The notes: a model not told the origin generated them from the sequence alone. Positions 8,267 to 17,950 are shown, counted from the stretch's first letter. The stretch is DNA of 64,000 bases from Lacisediminihabitans sp040549465 (GCF_040549465.1 NZ_JBEPTL010000005.1:1-64000), one strand, 5' to 3'. Made by a program: numbers and translations.

Positions 8267-9118
8267 ATGGCACACTCTGCGTGGAAATCCAGTCCCAGCG
8301 AGCTCTTAAAGGTCGGGCAGGGCTTCGTGATCGCCGACGTCGACACCTCCTCGACTCCCGGCATCGAGGGAAGCAAGAAGGCCGGCGAGAAGATCCTCGA
8401 GGCGAATGGCGCAGAGCTCAACGAGTTGCAGGAGCGGCTCTGGGCCGAGAGTCGGTATGAAGGCAAGCGATCGTTGCTGCTTGTGCTGCAGGCGATGGAC
8501 ACGGCGGGCAAGGGTGGCATCGTTGAGCACGTCATCGGTGGTGTGAGTCCGGAGGGGATCAGCGCCTACGCATTCAAGAAGCCGACGAAGGAGGAGCTCT
8601 CCCACGACTTCCTCTGGCGGGTGCGCAAGAAGCTTCCGCCGCCCGGCATGGTGGGCGTCTTCGACCGCTCCCACTACGAGGACGTGCTCATCGGTCGGGT
8701 GCGCAACCTTGCAGAACCCGGGGCGATCGCCCATCGCTACACGCAGATCAACGAGTTCGAGAAGGAGATCGTCGCGAGCGGAACCACCATCGTGAAGGTG
8801 ATGCTGCACATCAGCGAGGCGGAGCAGAAATCCAGACTCACCGACCGAGTCGAGCGCACAGAGAAGCGGTGGAAGTACAACCCTGGGGACCTCGACGAAC
8901 GTGCGCTCTGGCCGCAGTACCAGGAGGCCTACCAGTTGGCCGTGCAGAAGACATCGACCGAGGATGCCCCGTGGTTCGTCATTCCCGCCAACCACAAGTG
9001 GTACGCCCGCATTGCCGTGCAGCAACTGCTGCTCGATGCGCTGCGCGGAATGAAGCTGGACTGGCCGCAGGTCGACTACGACGTAGAGGCGGAGAAGGCG
9101 CGGCTCGCTGCTAGCTGA
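8267..9118 (+). CDS. ppk2: Polyphosphate kinase 2 family protein (PPK2)
   Basis: PPK2 enzymes transfer phosphate between polyphosphate and nucleotides in the cytoplasm. The Walker A motif is in LQAMDTAGKGGIVEHV (residues about 74-89), the Walker B/DR motif in GVFDRSHYEDVLIGRV, and the lid arginines in RLTDRVERTEKRWKYN. The 283-residue single-domain length fits the PPK2 subfamily called polyphosphate-nucleotide phosphotransferase. Whether it acts on AMP, ADP or GDP cannot be read from the sequence. Its 3' end overlaps menF convergently by 8 bp. Confidence 0.92.
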   Translation: MAHSAWKSSPSELLKVGQGFVIADVDTSSTPGIEGSKKAGEKILEANGAELNELQERLWAESRYEGKRSLLLVLQAMDTAGKGGIVEHVIGGVSPEGISAYAFKKPTKEELSHDFLWRVRKKLPPPGMVGVFDRSHYEDVLIGRVRNLAEPGAIAHRYTQINEFEKEIVASGTTIVKVMLHISEAEQKSRLTDRVERTEKRWKYNPGDLDERALWPQYQEAYQLAVQKTSTEDAPWFVIPANHKWYARIAVQQLLLDALRGMKLDWPQVDYDVEAEKARLAAS

Positions 9119-10367
9119 GCGCTTCCGCGATCGGGCGGAACTTCATCCGGGTCTCCAGCAGCTCTCGCTCGGGTGCAGACTCGGCGACTATTCCCGCGCC
9201 GGCATATGCGGTGATGGTGCCGGATGCCGCCTGAGCGCTCCGCAGCGCAATCGCCCACTCGCCGTCACCGCGTGCCCCGACCCACCCGACGGGTCCTGCG
9301 TAGCGACCGCGATCGAATGGCTCGAGTTCGTCGATGAGTCGGAGAGCATCGGCGGTCGGCGTGCCGGCGACCGCTGCCGTCGGATGCAGGGCCGAGACCA
9401 GATCGAGTGAAGTGGAGCCGTCGGTGAGCTCGCCGTCGACGTCGCTCGCCAGATGCCAGAGGTTCGGCAGTTTGAGGGTGAACGGCACCTCACTGGCCGT
9501 GACGTTAGGGCTGTGCGCGCGCAGTGAGGCGAGCACGCTCTGCACGGCGAACTGGTGCTCGTCCTGGTCTTTTGCCGAGGTTGCGAGAGCCGTCGCCGCC
9601 TCCTGGTCAGAACTCTCGTCGGTACCGCGGGCAGCGCTGCCGGCAAGCACTCGCGCCGAGACGGAGCCGTTATCGACACTCACCAGCGTCTCCGGGCTGG
9701 AGCCGACGAAGCCGTCCACGCTGAAGGTCCAGCAGTCGGGATAGCCGAGGGCGAGGGTGGCGATGAGCGAGCGGAGGTCCGCGTGATCCGGAAGCCGACC
9801 GACGATATCGCGGGCGAGCACGACCTTGTTCAGTTCATGTGCGCGGATGCGCGAGACAGCGGATGCCACCGCCGCTCGGTAACCGTCGGCGGACAGGCTG
9901 CCCGGTTCGAGTGTGACGCGGAACGGTTCATCCACCGGGTCGATGGACGGGATGGACATCGGCGCCAGCTCGCCGACGCCGATGCGCGTCACCCAGCTCA
10001 GGCCCTTGTCGCGGCCGATGATTACGGAGGGCACGATGAGCACGCTGGTCTGGTCGGAATGGTCGGCGAAGGCGAAGGCGCCCATCGCGAGCAGGCCGGT
10101 GCCGGTGCGGGCCAACGGATCGGTGACCGTCGCGGCAGCGACGACCCGCTGCCATGTTGCTGCTGCCTCGGTCATCCGGGTCGGGCCGGTGAACTCCAGG
10201 CGCAGGGCCTCGCCGAGCCCGACGAGGCCGAATCCGCGACGCATCCAGAGCAACGGATGCCCCCGGTCGAGCAGCGGAACGAGCGGCCCGAGGTCGGCGG
10301 TCTCTGTGGTTTCAACGACGAGTGAGGGGACCGGAATCCCGGGGTCGGAGAGCGCTGGACCGATCAC
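9111..10367 (-). CDS. menF: Isochorismate synthase (MenF/EntC family)
   Basis: This chorismate-binding-family enzyme converts chorismate to isochorismate for MenD. The family core is visible in the second half: HELNKVVLARDIVG, the FVGSSPETLVSV segment, ARVLAGSAARGTDE, and the HPTAAVAGTPTADALRLI active-site region followed by GRYAGPVGWVGARGDGEWAIALRSA. At 418 residues it is normal length. The ATG at 10367 gives the full N-terminal domain. It is divergent from ubiE/menG across a 68-bp intergenic region that must hold both promoters. A siderophore role (EntC) is less likely, because no other siderophore gene is near. Confidence 0.93.
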   Translation of the reverse strand: MIGPALSDPGIPVPSLVVETTETADLGPLVPLLDRGHPLLWMRRGFGLVGLGEALRLEFTGPTRMTEAAATWQRVVAAATVTDPLARTGTGLLAMGAFAFADHSDQTSVLIVPSVIIGRDKGLSWVTRIGVGELAPMSIPSIDPVDEPFRVTLEPGSLSADGYRAAVASAVSRIRAHELNKVVLARDIVGRLPDHADLRSLIATLALGYPDCWTFSVDGFVGSSPETLVSVDNGSVSARVLAGSAARGTDESSDQEAATALATSAKDQDEHQFAVQSVLASLRAHSPNVTASEVPFTLKLPNLWHLASDVDGELTDGSTSLDLVSALHPTAAVAGTPTADALRLIDELEPFDRGRYAGPVGWVGARGDGEWAIALRSAQAASGTITAYAGAGIVAESAPERELLETRMKFRPIAEALS

Positions 10368-10435
10368 CGTCTCAGACTATCCCGCCCATTCCGAGTGCCC
10401 GCTGACCGCCGGAAACGCTGAACTAGACTGGATGC

Positions 10436-11218
10436 GTGGCCAAGGCAGATTTGAGCAAGCAACCCCAAGAGGTAGCCGAGATGTTCGACGGGGTCGCCCA
10501 GCATTACGACCGCACGAACTCCGTCCTTTCGATGGGCAATTCCCTCATTTGGCGAGTCGCCACGGTGAAGGCGGTTGCGCCGCAGGCCGGTGAACGCATC
10601 CTCGACATCGCCGCGGGTACCGGAACCAGTTCCGCCGCACTGGCCAAGACGGGGGCGGATGTCGTGGCCGCCGACTTCTCGGCCGGCATGATCGAGGTCG
10701 GGCGCAAGAAACATCCGAACATCACTTTCGTCGAAGCGGACGCGATGGCGCTGCCGTTTAAGGCCAACGAATTCGATGCGGTCACCATCTCTTTCGGTCT
10801 GCGCAACATCGAAGACCCGAAGAAAGCCCTCGCCGAGATGTATCGCGTGCTCAAGCCGGGCGGCCGACTCGTGATCTGCGAGTTCTCCAAGCCGCCGCGC
10901 GCGCTGTTTCGCGCCGGATACGCGGCCTACATGCGCTACGTCATGCCCACCATCGTCGACGCGGCGAGCTCGAACCCCGAGGCCTACACCTACCTCGCGG
11001 ATTCGATCAGGGAATGGCCAGACCAGGTCACCCTGAGCCAGTGGATCCGCGGGGCAGGCTTCACCCGCGTCGCCTACCGCAATCTCACCGTCGGCGTCGT
11101 CGCACTGCACCGTGGTCGCAAGCCGGTGCGCACCCGCGCACCCCGCGCGAAGACCGCACCCAAGACGTCCACTCCGGCAGCATCCAAGCCGAATGATGCT
11201 GCGGCGACGAAGCCCTAG
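10436..11218 (+). CDS. menG: Demethylmenaquinone methyltransferase (MenG/UbiE)
   Basis: This SAM-dependent methyltransferase performs the last menaquinone step. The SAM-binding motif I is LDIAAGTGTSSAAL. UbiE-specific segments include MFDGVAQHYDRTNSVLSMG near the N-terminus, ISFGLRNIEDPKKALAEMYR and EFSKPP. The last 35 residues form a Pro/Ala/Lys-rich disordered tail (RTRAPRAKTAPKTSTPAASK) beyond the conserved domain, a common actinobacterial extension. A GTG at 10436 starts the protein. The polyprenyl diphosphate synthase follows immediately and supplies the side chain. Confidence 0.95.
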   Translation: MAKADLSKQPQEVAEMFDGVAQHYDRTNSVLSMGNSLIWRVATVKAVAPQAGERILDIAAGTGTSSAALAKTGADVVAADFSAGMIEVGRKKHPNITFVEADAMALPFKANEFDAVTISFGLRNIEDPKKALAEMYRVLKPGGRLVICEFSKPPRALFRAGYAAYMRYVMPTIVDAASSNPEAYTYLADSIREWPDQVTLSQWIRGAGFTRVAYRNLTVGVVALHRGRKPVRTRAPRAKTAPKTSTPAASKPNDAAATKP

Positions 11219-11253
11219 GGCTTCATCGCTTCCAGACGGTTAGGTTGACCACA

Positions 11254-12330
11254 GTGACCCCCAGTGTGCCGCTCACCAGGCGCAGCAACAGCCTCACCTC
11301 CGCGCTCGGTCTCGGCGAGAAGCTCTTCTCCTCGGCCAGCGAACGCAGGTTCGCCGCCGCGATCGAGGAGGGGCTCGACGCTGTCGAGGCGGGCCTTCTG
11401 AAAGAGATGTCCTTCGCCGACAACCTCGCGGATGTCACGAGCCGTTACCTGCTCGAAGCCGGCGGAAAACGCGTGCGCCCCACCCTCACCCTGCTCACCG
11501 CCCAGCTCGGTAAGGGCAATAACGCCAGCGTGGTCACCGCAGCCGAAGCACTCGAGATCACCCACCTCGCCTCGCTCTATCACGATGACGTCATGGATGA
11601 GGCGAACATGCGCCGCGGCGTCCCCAGCGCGCAGAGCGTGTGGGGCAACTCGGTGGCGATCCTCACGGGCGACCTGCTGTTCGCGCGGGCCAGCAAACTG
11701 ATGTCGACGCTCGGCGAGCGAGCGATCATCCTTCAGGCCGACACCTTCGAGCGGCTCTGCCTCGGACAGTTGCACGAGACCATCGGACCGCGCGATGGCG
11801 AAGACCCGATCGCCCACTACATCCAGGTACTCGCCGACAAGACAGGGTCCCTCATCGCCGCCGCGGCCGAGATGGGTGTGCTCTTCGGTGACGCTCCGGA
11901 AGAGTTCCGCGAGCCCGTCATGATCTTCGGCGAGAAGGTCGGCGTCGCCTTTCAACTCGTCGACGACGTGATCGACCTTTCCCCGGAGGCCGAGACCACC
12001 GGCAAGACCGCCGGCACCGACCTGCGATCCGGTGTCTCGACGCTTCCGTTGCTGTACCTGCGCGAGCTCGCAGTGACGGATTCGGATGCCGCTGGGCTTC
12101 TCACCCGCATCGAACGCGACGTGAACGCGGCCCACTACGGTGAAGCGGACGACCGAGAGCTCGTTGCCGCCATCGCCGAACTCCGCGAGCACGATGTCAC
12201 CCGCAAGACACTCGATGAAGCGCACCGTTGGTCGAGGGAGGCCATTGAGGCCCTCGTCCCACTGCCTGACGGGCCCGTCAAGAAGGCACTCACCCGCTTC
12301 GCCGAGACGATCGTCGAGCGCTCGAACTAA
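11254..12330 (+). CDS. Polyprenyl diphosphate synthase (trans-type)
   Basis: This all-helical prenyltransferase makes the long isoprenoid diphosphate used by MenA. The two aspartate-rich motifs are clear: LYHDDVMDEANMRRG (first) and QLVDDVIDLSPEAETTGK (second); GGKRVRPTLTLL is the substrate-binding KR motif. The product chain length cannot be judged reliably, but the genomic position fits a nona- or octaprenyl diphosphate synthase for menaquinone. GTG 11254 and TTG 11245 are both possible starts. It follows menG on the same strand, so co-expression is likely. Confidence 0.92.
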   Translation: MTPSVPLTRRSNSLTSALGLGEKLFSSASERRFAAAIEEGLDAVEAGLLKEMSFADNLADVTSRYLLEAGGKRVRPTLTLLTAQLGKGNNASVVTAAEALEITHLASLYHDDVMDEANMRRGVPSAQSVWGNSVAILTGDLLFARASKLMSTLGERAIILQADTFERLCLGQLHETIGPRDGEDPIAHYIQVLADKTGSLIAAAAEMGVLFGDAPEEFREPVMIFGEKVGVAFQLVDDVIDLSPEAETTGKTAGTDLRSGVSTLPLLYLRELAVTDSDAAGLLTRIERDVNAAHYGEADDRELVAAIAELREHDVTRKTLDEAHRWSREAIEALVPLPDGPVKKALTRFAETIVERSN

Positions 12331-12378
12331 CGCTGTGCAGGTCGGGCACGCCGAGACCGCACCAACGAGAGGACAACC

Positions 12379-13731
12379 ATGACGAAACTGAGACTCGCCA
12401 TCGTCGGCGCAGGCCCCGCCGGCATCTACGCGGCGGACATCCTGCTCAAGACGGAGCGCGGCTTCGACGTCTCGATCGACCTCTTCGAGCAGCTGCCTGC
12501 TCCCTACGGACTGGTCCGTTATGGCGTTGCGCCTGACCACCCGCGCATCAAGGGCATCATCAGCGCGCTGCGTGACGTGCTCGACACCGGGCGCATCCGA
12601 ATCTTCGGCAACGTGCTCTACGGGCGTGACGTCACGCTCGACGACCTGAAGAAGCACTACAACGCCGTGATCTTCTCTACCGGGGCGGTGCGCGATGCCG
12701 ACCTCGACATCCCGGGAATCGACCTGCCCGGCAGCTACGGCGCCGCTGATTTCGTGAGCTGGTACGACGGTCACCCGGACTATCCGCGGGAGTGGCCGCT
12801 GAAGGCGAAGGAGGTCGCCGTCATCGGCAACGGCAACGTCGCGCTCGACGTGGCGCGCATCCTCGCCAAGCATGCGGATGACCTGCTCCCAACCGAGATT
12901 CCGGCGAACGTCCACGAGGGTCTGGCCGCCTCACCCGTCACCGATGTGCACGTGTTCGGACGCCGCGGCCCGATGCAGGTGAAGTTCACCCCGCTCGAGC
13001 TGCGGGAGCTGGGAGAGCTGTGCGATGTCGACATGATCGTGCACGATGAGGACTTCGACTACGACGAGGCATCGAAGGCCGCGATCACCAGCAACAAGCA
13101 GGTCTTCGTGATCGACAAGGTGTTCACGCAGTGGCGTGCACGGCCCGCCGGTGAGGCGTCGCGACGGCTGCATCTGCACTTCTACGCCAAGCCTGTCGAG
13201 GTGGTCGGTTCGGATGCGGTCGAGTCATTCCGATACGAGCGCACCGAGCCGGATGGCGAGGGCGGCGTACGCGGCACTGGCGAGATTCGCGAGATTCCGA
13301 TCCAGGCCATCTACCGCGCTGTCGGGTATTTCGGCTCACCGCTCGACGGCATCCCATTCGATGAGAAGCGCGGCGTCATCCCGAATCGCGAAGGTCAGGT
13401 TCTCGACGATAACGACGAGCAGCTTCACGGCGTCTACGCCACGGGCTGGATCAAGCGCGGCCCGGTCGGCCTCATCGGTCACACCAAGAGCGATGCGATG
13501 GAGACCATCAAGAATCTCGTGAACGACCAGGCGAGCTGGTGGGCGCCGTCGCATCCGGACGAGTCGGCCATCGTCGAACTGCTGGAGAGCCGCGGCGTGG
13601 AGTACACCGACCTTGACGGTTGGCACCGCCTCGACCAGCACGAACTGGCACTGGGGGAGCCGGAGGGTCGGGTGCGCATCAAGGTGGTGCCGCGTGACGA
13701 TATGGTTCGCGTTTCGCGCACGGAGGATTAG
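12379..13731 (+). CDS. fprA: Ferredoxin/adrenodoxin-type NADP+ reductase (FprA-like)
   Basis: This 450-residue flavoprotein has two dinucleotide-binding folds: FAD at VGAGPAGIYAADILL (residues about 8-22) and NADPH at VIGNGNVALDVARIL. The APYGLVRYGVAPDHPRIK signature identifies the adrenodoxin-reductase/FprA family, which passes electrons between NADPH and ferredoxins. The C-terminal TGWIKRGPVGLIGHTKSDA is the conserved FAD-side motif. ATG 12379 follows GAGAGGACAACC, a good ribosome binding site. It is the last gene of the menaquinone and isoprenoid block. Confidence 0.93.
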   Translation: MTKLRLAIVGAGPAGIYAADILLKTERGFDVSIDLFEQLPAPYGLVRYGVAPDHPRIKGIISALRDVLDTGRIRIFGNVLYGRDVTLDDLKKHYNAVIFSTGAVRDADLDIPGIDLPGSYGAADFVSWYDGHPDYPREWPLKAKEVAVIGNGNVALDVARILAKHADDLLPTEIPANVHEGLAASPVTDVHVFGRRGPMQVKFTPLELRELGELCDVDMIVHDEDFDYDEASKAAITSNKQVFVIDKVFTQWRARPAGEASRRLHLHFYAKPVEVVGSDAVESFRYERTEPDGEGGVRGTGEIREIPIQAIYRAVGYFGSPLDGIPFDEKRGVIPNREGQVLDDNDEQLHGVYATGWIKRGPVGLIGHTKSDAMETIKNLVNDQASWWAPSHPDESAIVELLESRGVEYTDLDGWHRLDQHELALGEPEGRVRIKVVPRDDMVRVSRTED

Positions 13732-13775
13732 TCGACGACCGAGACAGTTCGCTACGTCGTCACGAACGCGCAGGC

Positions 13776-13803
13776 TTGACGTTCGAATTTGAAAGAATAT
13801 ACT
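13776..13803 (+). promoter_or_regulatory. Sigma-70-type promoter of the sugar ABC operon
   Basis: TTGACG at 13776-13781 and TATACT at 13798-13803 are separated by 16 bp, close to the housekeeping consensus. The solute-binding protein starts 70 bp downstream at 13874, leaving room for a short leader with a strong AAGGAG site. Confidence 0.7.
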
Positions 13804-13873
13804 CGGATTTGTTCGGTTGACGAAAAGTAGTTCACCCAACAGTTTTTCACACCGCATGCACAAAGGAGTGGCA

Positions 13874-15181
13874 ATGCACGAGGTCAGTAACACCGCAGAG
13901 CGTCTACAACTCGGACGACGCAGTCTTCTCAAGGGGATCGGATTCAGCGCGCTCGGGCTCATGGCTGTGCCGGCTCTCGCCTCATGTACGTCGACAGGAT
14001 CCGGCGGTGGAGGTGCTTCGACGGGCAGCCTGACGTTCGGCTCGAACGCGTCGGATGCGGTACCGAAGAAGGCTTACTCTGCGTTCGTGTCCGCGTTCGA
14101 GAAGAAGTCCAAGGACAATGTCAAGACGAATACCGTCGACCATAACGGGTTCCAAGACAAGATCAACAACTATCTGCAGGGAAGCCCCGACGACGCGTTC
14201 ACCTGGTTCGCCGGATATCGCATGCGCTATTACGCCGACAAAGGGCTCGTCGCAGAACTCGGCGATGTGTGGGACAAGATCGGCGGCAACTACTCGCCAG
14301 CCCTCAAGAAGGCCTCGACGGCGACCGACGGCAAGCAGTACTTCGTACCCAACTACAACTATCCATGGGGCTTCTTTTACCGCAAGTCGTTCTGGGCGGA
14401 AAAGGGCTACCAGGTGCCCAAGACCATGGATGAGTTCGAGACGCTCGCCAAGAAGATGCAGAGCGACGGCATCATCCCGATCCAGTTCACCGACAAGGAT
14501 GCCTGGCCGGCCTGCGGCACGTTCGACTATCTCAACATGCGCCTCAACGGCTACCAGTTTCACATCGACCTCTGTGCTCACAAGGAGGGCTGGGACTCCT
14601 CCAAGGTCAGCGACGTGTTCGATGCCTGGAAGATGATGCTTCCGTATCAGGACCCGAATGCTCTGGGAATGACCTGGCAGGAGGGCGCGCAGAAGCTCGG
14701 CAACAAGCAGTCGGGCATGATGCTGATGGGCTCGTTCATCACCCAGCAGTACACGGATCCCGCCATCCTCGCCGACATCGATTTCTTTCCGTTCCCCGAG
14801 ATGAAGGTCGAGGGTCAGGATGCGGTCGAGGCACCGATCGATGGCCTGATGCTCTCCAAGCGTGGCGGAGAGAACAAGGCTGCCCGCGATCTGCTGGCCT
14901 ACATGGGAACCGGTGCGGGTCAGGGGGCATATTATGCCGTCGACAAGTCCAACATCATGACAGCAAAGGATGCTGATACCTCCGGGTACAGCGACTTCAC
15001 GAAGAAACTCGCCGACGTGATCTCGAACGCTAAATCGATCAGTCAATTCTTCGACCGCGACGCACTTCCTGCGATGGCGACGAACGTTTTGGAGCCGGCG
15101 ATGCAGGCGTTCATCAAGGACGGCACTGTCGACCTGAAGAACATCGAGTCGCAGGCGAAGACCCTCTACGCCGCCCAGTAA
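13874..15181 (+). CDS. Sugar ABC transporter substrate-binding lipoprotein (family 1)
   Basis: This extracellular solute-binding protein has a twin-arginine signal, LGRRSLLKGIGFSALGLMAV, ending in the lipobox LASC at about residue 38, so it is a Tat-exported lipoprotein. The mature part resembles family 1 oligosaccharide-binding proteins (KKMQSDGIIPIQFTDKDAWP, EMKVEGQDAVEAPIDGLMLS). ATG 13874 follows AAGGAGTGGCA; a longer reading to 13817 lacks a good start. It is followed by two MalF/MalG-type permeases. The sugar is unknown. Confidence 0.92.
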   Translation: MHEVSNTAERLQLGRRSLLKGIGFSALGLMAVPALASCTSTGSGGGGASTGSLTFGSNASDAVPKKAYSAFVSAFEKKSKDNVKTNTVDHNGFQDKINNYLQGSPDDAFTWFAGYRMRYYADKGLVAELGDVWDKIGGNYSPALKKASTATDGKQYFVPNYNYPWGFFYRKSFWAEKGYQVPKTMDEFETLAKKMQSDGIIPIQFTDKDAWPACGTFDYLNMRLNGYQFHIDLCAHKEGWDSSKVSDVFDAWKMMLPYQDPNALGMTWQEGAQKLGNKQSGMMLMGSFITQQYTDPAILADIDFFPFPEMKVEGQDAVEAPIDGLMLSKRGGENKAARDLLAYMGTGAGQGAYYAVDKSNIMTAKDADTSGYSDFTKKLADVISNAKSISQFFDRDALPAMATNVLEPAMQAFIKDGTVDLKNIESQAKTLYAAQ

Positions 15182-15197
15182 CCGGGGCGACTACATC

Positions 15198-16154
15198 GTG
15201 TCAGCTACGTCGGTGCGGGTCGAAACCGGTTCGCCGCCGCCACGACGCCAGCGGGTGCGTCGTCGTCGACTTCGTGAACTGAGTACCCGTGACCGCGTCG
15301 TACTCGGATTCATGGTCGGTATCCCCACCCTCATTCAGCTCCTACTGGTGTGGATACCGACCCTCATCTCTATCGGGTTGTCGTTCGTGCGCTGGAACGG
15401 TTTGGCGCTGAGCGACATCAAACCGGCCGGACTGAGCAACTACGCCTACATCTTTTCGGATTACACACCCTTCTGGCCTGCGGTTGGCCACAACGTTCTG
15501 TGGTTGCTGTTCCTTGGCGTGATCGGTACCCCGCTCGGGTTGCTGCTTGCGGTGGTACTCGACCAGAAGATCCGCGGCAGTCGTATCTACCAGAGCATCT
15601 TCTTCATTCCGGTGATGCTGTCGCTCGCTTTGATCGGGATCATCTGGCAGCTGTTCTACTCCCAGGACAACGGCCTGCTCAACTATCTACTGGGGACGGC
15701 GAACACCCCTCGCGCCGTCGATTGGTTCGGCGATTCCGACGTCAACCTGTGGGCAGCCATGGTCGCGGCGACCTGGCGTCATGCCGGCTACGTCATGATC
15801 CTCTACCTGGCGGGGCTGAAAGGCGTCGATTCGAGCCTGCGTGAGGCGGCCGCGCTTGACGGTGCCAATGGACCGCAGACCTTCTTCCGGGTCGTGTTCC
15901 CGGCTATGAAGCCGACCAACATCGTCATAGTGGTGATCACCATCATCGAGTCGCTTCGCGCGTTCGACATCGTCTACGTAATCAACAAGGGCACGAACGG
16001 TCTGGAATTGCTCAGCGTTCTGGTGATCCAAAATCTCGTGGGCGAGGGACAGGTGATCGGCGTCGGCTCGGCGCTCGCCACGGTGCTCCTCGTGATTTCG
16101 CTCGTTCCTATCGTGATCTATCTTTCCCGCACGTTCAGAAAGGAACGGCTCTGA
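15198..16154 (+). CDS. Sugar ABC transporter permease (MalF-like)
   Basis: This 318-residue permease has about six membrane helices after an arginine-rich N-terminus (RRQRVRRRRLRELSTRDR). The EAA loop that contacts the ATPase is visible in SLREAAALDGANGPQTFFRVVFPAM. It pairs with the next gene as the MalF-like half. It begins at GTG 15198, 16 bp after the binding protein, and overlaps the second permease by one base. Confidence 0.93.
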   Translation: MSATSVRVETGSPPPRRQRVRRRRLRELSTRDRVVLGFMVGIPTLIQLLLVWIPTLISIGLSFVRWNGLALSDIKPAGLSNYAYIFSDYTPFWPAVGHNVLWLLFLGVIGTPLGLLLAVVLDQKIRGSRIYQSIFFIPVMLSLALIGIIWQLFYSQDNGLLNYLLGTANTPRAVDWFGDSDVNLWAAMVAATWRHAGYVMILYLAGLKGVDSSLREAAALDGANGPQTFFRVVFPAMKPTNIVIVVITIIESLRAFDIVYVINKGTNGLELLSVLVIQNLVGEGQVIGVGSALATVLLVISLVPIVIYLSRTFRKERL

Positions 16155-17071
16155 TGAGCGCGACATCCGTCGACAGATCGCTGCTCGCCTCGTCCTCGCG
16201 TGCGGCGGTGAGGATACCGCGGAAGAAGTCGCACTGGGGCAGTTATCTGTTTCTCACTGTCATGGCGGTCATGTGGCTTGTGCCTCTGGTCTGGACGCTC
16301 TACACGTCGCTGCGGCCCAAGTCGGCCACCGATAAATACGGGTACTTCAGCCTCGGCGGCTCATTTAACTTCGACAACTTTGCGCAGGCCTGGACGCAGG
16401 GGGGATTCCTCACCTACTTCGGCAACTCCCTGATCATCACGGTGCCCGCCGTGATCCTGACCCTGTTCTTCGCGTCGATGATGGCCTTTGCGGTCAGTCG
16501 GTTCAACTGGAAATTCAACGTGACGTTGCTCATCGCCTTCACGGCGGGCAACCTTCTGCCACCGCAGGTGCTTGCTGCGCCGTTGTTCGAGGTGTTCAAG
16601 AACTTCTCACTGCCGTATTGGTTGAGCGACTCCGGGAGCCTGCTCAACACCTTCTTCAGCGTGATTGCCGTGAATACGGCATTCCAGATCGGGTTCTGCA
16701 CCTTCGTGCTCTCGAACTTCATGAAAGCGATTCCGCCCGAGTTGAGCGAGGCCTCCCGAGTCGATGGTGCAGGCGTCTGGCGTCACTACACCGCCATCAT
16801 CATGCCGCTCTGTCGCCCGGCCCTGGCCGCACTCGGCACGCTCGAAGTGATTTTCATCTACAACGACTACTTCTGGCCACTCATCTTCATCCAGAGTGGA
16901 GACAAATTGCCGGTAACCACCGCGATCAACAATCTCAAAGGTCAGTTCCTCTCCGACTACAATCTGCTCGCCGCTGGAGCGGTGATCACCGTCATCCCGA
17001 CCCTGATCATCTATCTGGTTCTGCAACGGCAGTTCATCGCGGGACTGACCCTGGGTGCGAGCAAGGGGTGA
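16154..17071 (+). CDS. Sugar ABC transporter permease (MalG-like)
   Basis: This is the second inner-membrane subunit of the importer, 305 residues with about six helices. The EAA loop is ELSEASRVDGAGVWRHYTAII. The C-terminus VLQRQFIAGLTLGASKG is a MalG hallmark. Its ATG overlaps the preceding TGA by one base. No ATPase gene follows, so the importer probably borrows a shared MsmK-type ATPase from elsewhere in the genome. Confidence 0.93.
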   Translation: MSATSVDRSLLASSSRAAVRIPRKKSHWGSYLFLTVMAVMWLVPLVWTLYTSLRPKSATDKYGYFSLGGSFNFDNFAQAWTQGGFLTYFGNSLIITVPAVILTLFFASMMAFAVSRFNWKFNVTLLIAFTAGNLLPPQVLAAPLFEVFKNFSLPYWLSDSGSLLNTFFSVIAVNTAFQIGFCTFVLSNFMKAIPPELSEASRVDGAGVWRHYTAIIMPLCRPALAALGTLEVIFIYNDYFWPLIFIQSGDKLPVTTAINNLKGQFLSDYNLLAAGAVITVIPTLIIYLVLQRQFIAGLTLGASKG

Positions 17072-17128
17072 TCCTCGGATGTGCGAAGCAGGGGAGGCCT
17101 ACGACGGCCTTGCGTTTCCAGGTATCCC

Positions 17129-17938
17129 GTGAGGCTCGCCGCAGCTCGCCAGAGCGCGATCGTGTCGAGGGCCCGCGAGTATGGCACCGTGCGCGTGGCT
17201 GAACTCGCCGTGCTGCTCGAAGTCGCCGAGATGACGGTTCGCCGCGATATCGATGCACTCGTGGTCGACCACATCCTCGAAAGGGTGCACGGTGGTGCAA
17301 AACTGCCGGGAAGCCTGAGCACGGATGAGCCAGGATTCGAACGAAAGCTCGCGCGGGAGGCTCGCGAGAAAGAGGCGATCGCCCAAGAGGCGTTGACCCT
17401 TGTCGAGCCGGGGGCAGCGATCGGCCTGAGCGCGGGAACGACGACCTGGCGGATCGCGAAGCTACTGTCCACGCAGTCGGGTCTTACTGTGGTCACCAAT
17501 TCGGTGCAGATCGCCGGAGTGTTCTACCAGCAGGCAGCAGAGTCGCAGTCGACGACCCAGGTGATCCTGACCGGCGGACATCACACTCCGTCCGACGCCC
17601 TGGTAGGTCCGATTGCAATTTCGGCTCTGCACCAACTCCATCTCGACACGCTTTTCCTCGGTGTACACGGCATGGATGACGGCGCCGGCTTCACGACCCC
17701 GAACATGCTCGAGGCAGAGACCAACCGGTCGTTTGTTGCGGCTGCTCGTCGAACGGTGGTCGTCGCGGACCACACGAAGTGGGGAACGGTGGGGGTGAGT
17801 ACCATCGCGCGGCTCGACGAGGCCAGCGTTCTCATCAGCGATGGCGGGCTCTCTCAGCATGCTCGCGGCATCCTGGGAGGCCAGGTCGGTGAGTTGCGTA
17901 TCGTCGGCGGCACATCCGCCGGGAAAGAAATGAACTGA
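17129..17938 (+). CDS. DeoR-family transcriptional regulator
   Basis: DeoR/GlpR regulators bind phosphorylated sugars. The N-terminal HTH is REYGTVRVAELAVLLEVAEMTVRRDIDAL, followed by the family linker ERVHGGAKLPG. The C-terminal sensor domain shows GLSAGTTTWRIAKLL and FLGVHGMDDGAGFTTPNMLEAETNRSFV. The reading frame opens at GTG 17081, but family members start just before AARQSAIVSRA, so I use the GTG at 17129. It lies downstream of the sugar importer and probably controls it; the ligand would be the phosphorylated transported sugar. Confidence 0.9.
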   Translation: MRLAAARQSAIVSRAREYGTVRVAELAVLLEVAEMTVRRDIDALVVDHILERVHGGAKLPGSLSTDEPGFERKLAREAREKEAIAQEALTLVEPGAAIGLSAGTTTWRIAKLLSTQSGLTVVTNSVQIAGVFYQQAAESQSTTQVILTGGHHTPSDALVGPIAISALHQLHLDTLFLGVHGMDDGAGFTTPNMLEAETNRSFVAAARRTVVVADHTKWGTVGVSTIARLDEASVLISDGGLSQHARGILGGQVGELRIVGGTSAGKEMN

Positions 17939-17950
17939 GTTGCTGTAGCG

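Noticed and set aside
11215..12915. 566-codon minus-strand ORF opposite the prenyl synthase and fprA
   Set aside because: Same shadow effect; the plus-strand genes carry clear family motifs.
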